Assembly: GCA_937944105.1 (NCBI GenBank)
Contig: CALDZP010000003.1
Coordinates: 29,480 to 93,479, forward strand
DNA: 64,000 bases
Direction of reading: 5' to 3'
DNA from: an uncultured Ignavibacteria bacterium
GTDB lineage: Bacteria > Bacteroidota > Ignavibacteria > Ch128b
Shown here: one piece after another, positions 61,049-64,000 of the stretch
Layout of the letters: each line of letters starts with the position of its first letter
Position numbering within the stretch: the stretch's first letter is position 1
Notes under the pieces: model-generated
Database searches by the model: none
Told to the model about the DNA's origin: nothing
Seen by the model: only the letters and a program-made list of their open reading frames with translations
Program-made: the position numbers and the translations under genes

Positions 61049-62412
61049 AAAAATTAATTTACCTGATTTTTATCTTTTCTATCTCAATAATTTTTGCTCA
61101 AAGCAAAACCAGCATTCAAGTAAATACCCTCGAAAATGGACTCAAATATGTTATTATACCGGATAAAAAACTTCCTCTTGTACAAGTTAGAGTTATTTTC
61201 AATGGTGGTGCAAGACTTGACCCCATTAAAAATCAAGGACTTACTTATTTAACCGCTCAATTACTTTTAAAAGGCACAACAAAAAGAACAGCTAAACAAA
61301 TTGCAGAAGAATTTGAATTTTTAGGATCAACGATTGATATATCCACAAATTATGACTACTCAATGATATCAACTGAATTTTTAAAATATAATTTTGAGAT
61401 TGGAATGAATACTTTAGCTGAGATAATCACAGCACCAGCTTTTGACGGTAAAGAAATTGATAAAGAAAAAGATAAATTAATCTCAGAACTAAAATCATCT
61501 CTCGAAAACTCCTCTTATTTAGCCAATCAATTCTTCAGCAAAATTCTTTTCGAAGGACATCCTTATTCCAATTCAATTAAAGGCACAATAAAACAAGTCA
61601 ATGACATTTCCGCCAAACAGATTAGAAAACATTATAAAAATTATTTTATACCTAATGAAACTATGTTAATTATTTATGGAGACATTGATAATGAACGAAC
61701 GGAGTTGCTAATTAAAGACCTCTTTCAAAATTGGTCAAAAGGTGACAAGATCAAATTTGAAGATAAACCAATTAACAAATTAAACAATTTAAAGATTGTT
61801 CTCATTGATAAACCTGGACTCACACAGACTCAAATCAGAATTGGAAATATTGGGATAAATCAGACAAACGCAGACGAAATTCCAATTTCTATTGTCAACA
61901 CAATTTTAGGAAATGGATTTACTTCACGACTTGTAGAAGAAATTCGAGTTAAAAGAAGTCTGACTTATGGTGCAAATAGTTCATTCCAAAAATTTCAACA
62001 AAGCGGGATGTTTTTAATTTCAACATTCACAAAAAATGAAACCGTCGGCGAGGTAGTTCAAATAATTCTTGATGAATTGCAGAAGCTCCACAAACTTGGA
62101 GTTAACGATTGGGAGATCAACAAAGCAAAAAATTATATGATTGGAGAACTATCTCGTCAGCTTCAATCACCCGAAGGATTTGTTAATTTTTTAACTCAGA
62201 TTCTTTTTTATAACAAAGATTTCGAACTACTAAATAAATTTTCCGAAAAGATTAAAAATACATCCACCATAAAAATTAAAGAAGTAATAAATAATTATTT
62301 CCCAAATAATAATGTTTTGATTCTTGTTGTAGGCGATCAAAAACAAATTAAACAACAGCTGGAAAAATTTGGAGAAATTCAGCAATTTAGTTATGAAATT
62401 TTAGTGGAGTGA
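61045..62412 (+). CDS. M16-family peptidase, non-catalytic-type partner
   Basis: M16-like fold, HxxEH replaced by 'GLTYLTAQLLLKGT'; 'FTSRLVEEIRVKRSLTYGANSSF'. Confidence 0.9.
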   Translation: MKKLIYLIFIFSISIIFAQSKTSIQVNTLENGLKYVIIPDKKLPLVQVRVIFNGGARLDPIKNQGLTYLTAQLLLKGTTKRTAKQIAEEFEFLGSTIDISTNYDYSMISTEFLKYNFEIGMNTLAEIITAPAFDGKEIDKEKDKLISELKSSLENSSYLANQFFSKILFEGHPYSNSIKGTIKQVNDISAKQIRKHYKNYFIPNETMLIIYGDIDNERTELLIKDLFQNWSKGDKIKFEDKPINKLNNLKIVLIDKPGLTQTQIRIGNIGINQTNADEIPISIVNTILGNGFTSRLVEEIRVKRSLTYGANSSFQKFQQSGMFLISTFTKNETVGEVVQIILDELQKLHKLGVNDWEINKAKNYMIGELSRQLQSPEGFVNFLTQILFYNKDFELLNKFSEKIKNTSTIKIKEVINNYFPNNNVLILVVGDQKQIKQQLEKFGEIQQFSYEILVE

Positions 62413-62415
62413 AAA

Positions 62416-63438
62416 ATGAAATCTAACATTTTTACATTAATCTTTTTTATAATCATAGAAACTATTTTTTCCCAAACTGCAAATCAGTATGTTCCATTAG
62501 AAGTTGGAAATATCTGGATAAATAATTTTTATTTGCTTGATTCAACAGGGAATCCTATCGGACAACCACAAATAATTGTCGACTCTTCCATTGCTTATCA
62601 AGAGTTTCTCGGTAAACAAACTCTTTTTGTCATTAGAAAACCTGCTGGAGCTCCAATTGGTGATACTTTGTGGATTGCACCTTCAGGTCAAAGCATTTTT
62701 ATTCATCAGAGGAGTATCGAATTTGATACAATTGTAACTTTCCATTTACCAGATTGGTTTGAATATTATCGGTTTGGTTCATCATTGGGAAGCTTTTATA
62801 CTATTTATAGATTTGATACAACATTAACAATTCCTCAGCTTGGCACTATACCCTTAAGAATTTTAGTAAGAGGTGCCAGACTTGGTATTGATACTGTAAC
62901 AGTTCCAGCAGGGTTTTTCAATGCTGTTAAATTTAAAATTGAAATCAAAGTTCAATATTTAGTTTCTTTACCCCCACCTCTTCCACCATTTGCAATTGAT
63001 ATTTTAACAATCCCAGTAAATGATTGGCTTGCTCAGGGAAGGTACATTGTTAAATCTCTTCAAGAACCTTTCAGTGTTGATACGCTGGGAATAACTATAC
63101 CAGGTTCATTGTACGAACTTGTTGAATTTCGTTCAGTAACTTCTATAAAAGAAAACAACTTCTTACCAGAAAAATTAACGCTAAATCAAAATTATCCCAA
63201 TCCATTTAACGGTAAAACCATAATTTCTTTTTCTTTGCCTGAGGCAATGAAAATTAATCTGGAAGTATATGATTGTCTTGGCAGAAGAATTTCTGAATTA
63301 ATCAATGATGAATTTAAATCGGGTGAGCATTTAGTTGAATTTGATGCAGAAAAATTTGGTTTACGATCGGGAGTTTATTTTTATTCATTGAAGACAGAAC
63401 GAACAATAGTTACCCGTTCTATGATCTACTTAAAGTAA
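62416..63438 (+). CDS. Secreted protein with T9SS sorting domain
   Basis: Signal peptide, C-terminal 'LNQNYPNPFNGKTIISFSLPEAMKINLEVYDCLGRRISELINDEFKSGEHLVEFDAEKFGLRSGVYFYSLKTERTIVTRSMIYLK'. Confidence 0.85.
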   Translation: MKSNIFTLIFFIIIETIFSQTANQYVPLEVGNIWINNFYLLDSTGNPIGQPQIIVDSSIAYQEFLGKQTLFVIRKPAGAPIGDTLWIAPSGQSIFIHQRSIEFDTIVTFHLPDWFEYYRFGSSLGSFYTIYRFDTTLTIPQLGTIPLRILVRGARLGIDTVTVPAGFFNAVKFKIEIKVQYLVSLPPPLPPFAIDILTIPVNDWLAQGRYIVKSLQEPFSVDTLGITIPGSLYELVEFRSVTSIKENNFLPEKLTLNQNYPNPFNGKTIISFSLPEAMKINLEVYDCLGRRISELINDEFKSGEHLVEFDAEKFGLRSGVYFYSLKTERTIVTRSMIYLK

Positions 63439-63587
63439 GTTTATTGAGAATTTAATTGTTAACTGATGTTATAAATGAAATTAAAATGTTTTTCCAAAAT
63501 TAATTTTTAATTTCAAGTAAACATTTTTAAAAATTTTTCTCAAAATCATTTTCTTGCTTATCTGTATTGTTATTTCAGATTATAACA

Positions 63588-64000
63588 GGAAAAGCAATCT
63601 TTTCTCTTATTCCAGTCATTGCGAGCGGAGCGAAGCAATCTTTTCTGGTTTAATGACTAATTCCCATTTTTTTGCTTCTGTGAAAGATTGCTTCGTCGTT
63701 TCACTCCTCGCAATGACTGCTAAAAAGGACTGTCATTGCGAATCCCAATGAAAATCGGGAAAGCAATATTTTCTCTTATTCCAGTCATTGCGAGCGGAGC
63801 GAAGCAATCTTTTTTGGTTGAATGAGCAATTCCCATTTTGTTGCTTTTGTGAAGGATTGCTTCGTCGTTTCACTCCTCGCAATGACTGCTAAATGAAAAT
63901 GTCATTGCGAGTCCCGATGAATATCGGGAAAGCAATCTTTTCTCTTATTCCAGTCATTGCGAGCGGAGCGAAGCAATCTCTTCTGGTTTAATGACTAATT
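63588..64000. repeat. Tandem 169-bp-period repeat array containing inverted repeats, continues beyond window
   Basis: GTCATTGCGAGCGGAGCGAAGCAATC recurs at 63615, 63784 and 63953; each complete unit has its inverted partner GATTGCTTCGTCGTTTCACTCCTCGCAATGAC. Confidence 0.95.

Noticed and set aside
63554-63751. 65-aa ORF containing 'SSHCERSEAIFSGL...CFVVSLLAMTAKKDCHCESQ'
   Set aside because: It is a translation of the inverted-repeat element (the familiar 'HCERSEAI' artefact), not a real protein
63588-64000. Possible CRISPR array
   Set aside because: Period is 169 bp, and the intervening sequence is itself repeated and self-complementary rather than unique spacers; no cas genes in the window

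Overview
A 64 kb window from a low-GC chromosome, very likely Ignavibacteriales or a near relative in the Bacteroidota/Chlorobi group. That assignment rests on the repeated C-terminal 'QN(Y/F)PNPFN...GxYxYxL' type IX secretion (T9SS) sorting domains, a GWxTD protein, an Omp28/DUF6029-like cluster and general gene style. The window is mostly ordinary, tightly packed housekeeping and envelope genes: rnpA/rpmH (missed by the ORF track), RlmI-like methyltransferase, an AddB-like nuclease, CstA, RnhB, a BamA/TamA-like protein, two PfkB kinases, RimO, CdsA, AAG glycosylase, LptE-like, a sigma54 activator, MiaB, SurE, ComF, an HAL-family lyase, MetH/MTHFR fusion, tRNA-Gln(CTG), L28, an ADP-forming acyl-CoA synthetase, a TPR histidine kinase with a LuxR-type regulator, Mce and two M16 proteases. 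The items most worth a second look are: (1) a nine-CxxCH cytochrome with a T9SS sorting domain; (2) an Omp28-like / outer-membrane barrel / TlpA / FnIII-T9SS cluster; (3) an HAL-family lyase whose MIO triad reads Ala-Cys-Gly instead of Ala-Ser-Gly; (4) a 1.1 kb ORF-less gap at about 45.85-46.98 kb that may hold a heavily decayed GldG-like gene; and (5) a 169-bp-period tandem repeat array of hairpin-forming, relatively GC-rich sequence running off the right edge. All family names come from motif recognition by eye. No searches were run.
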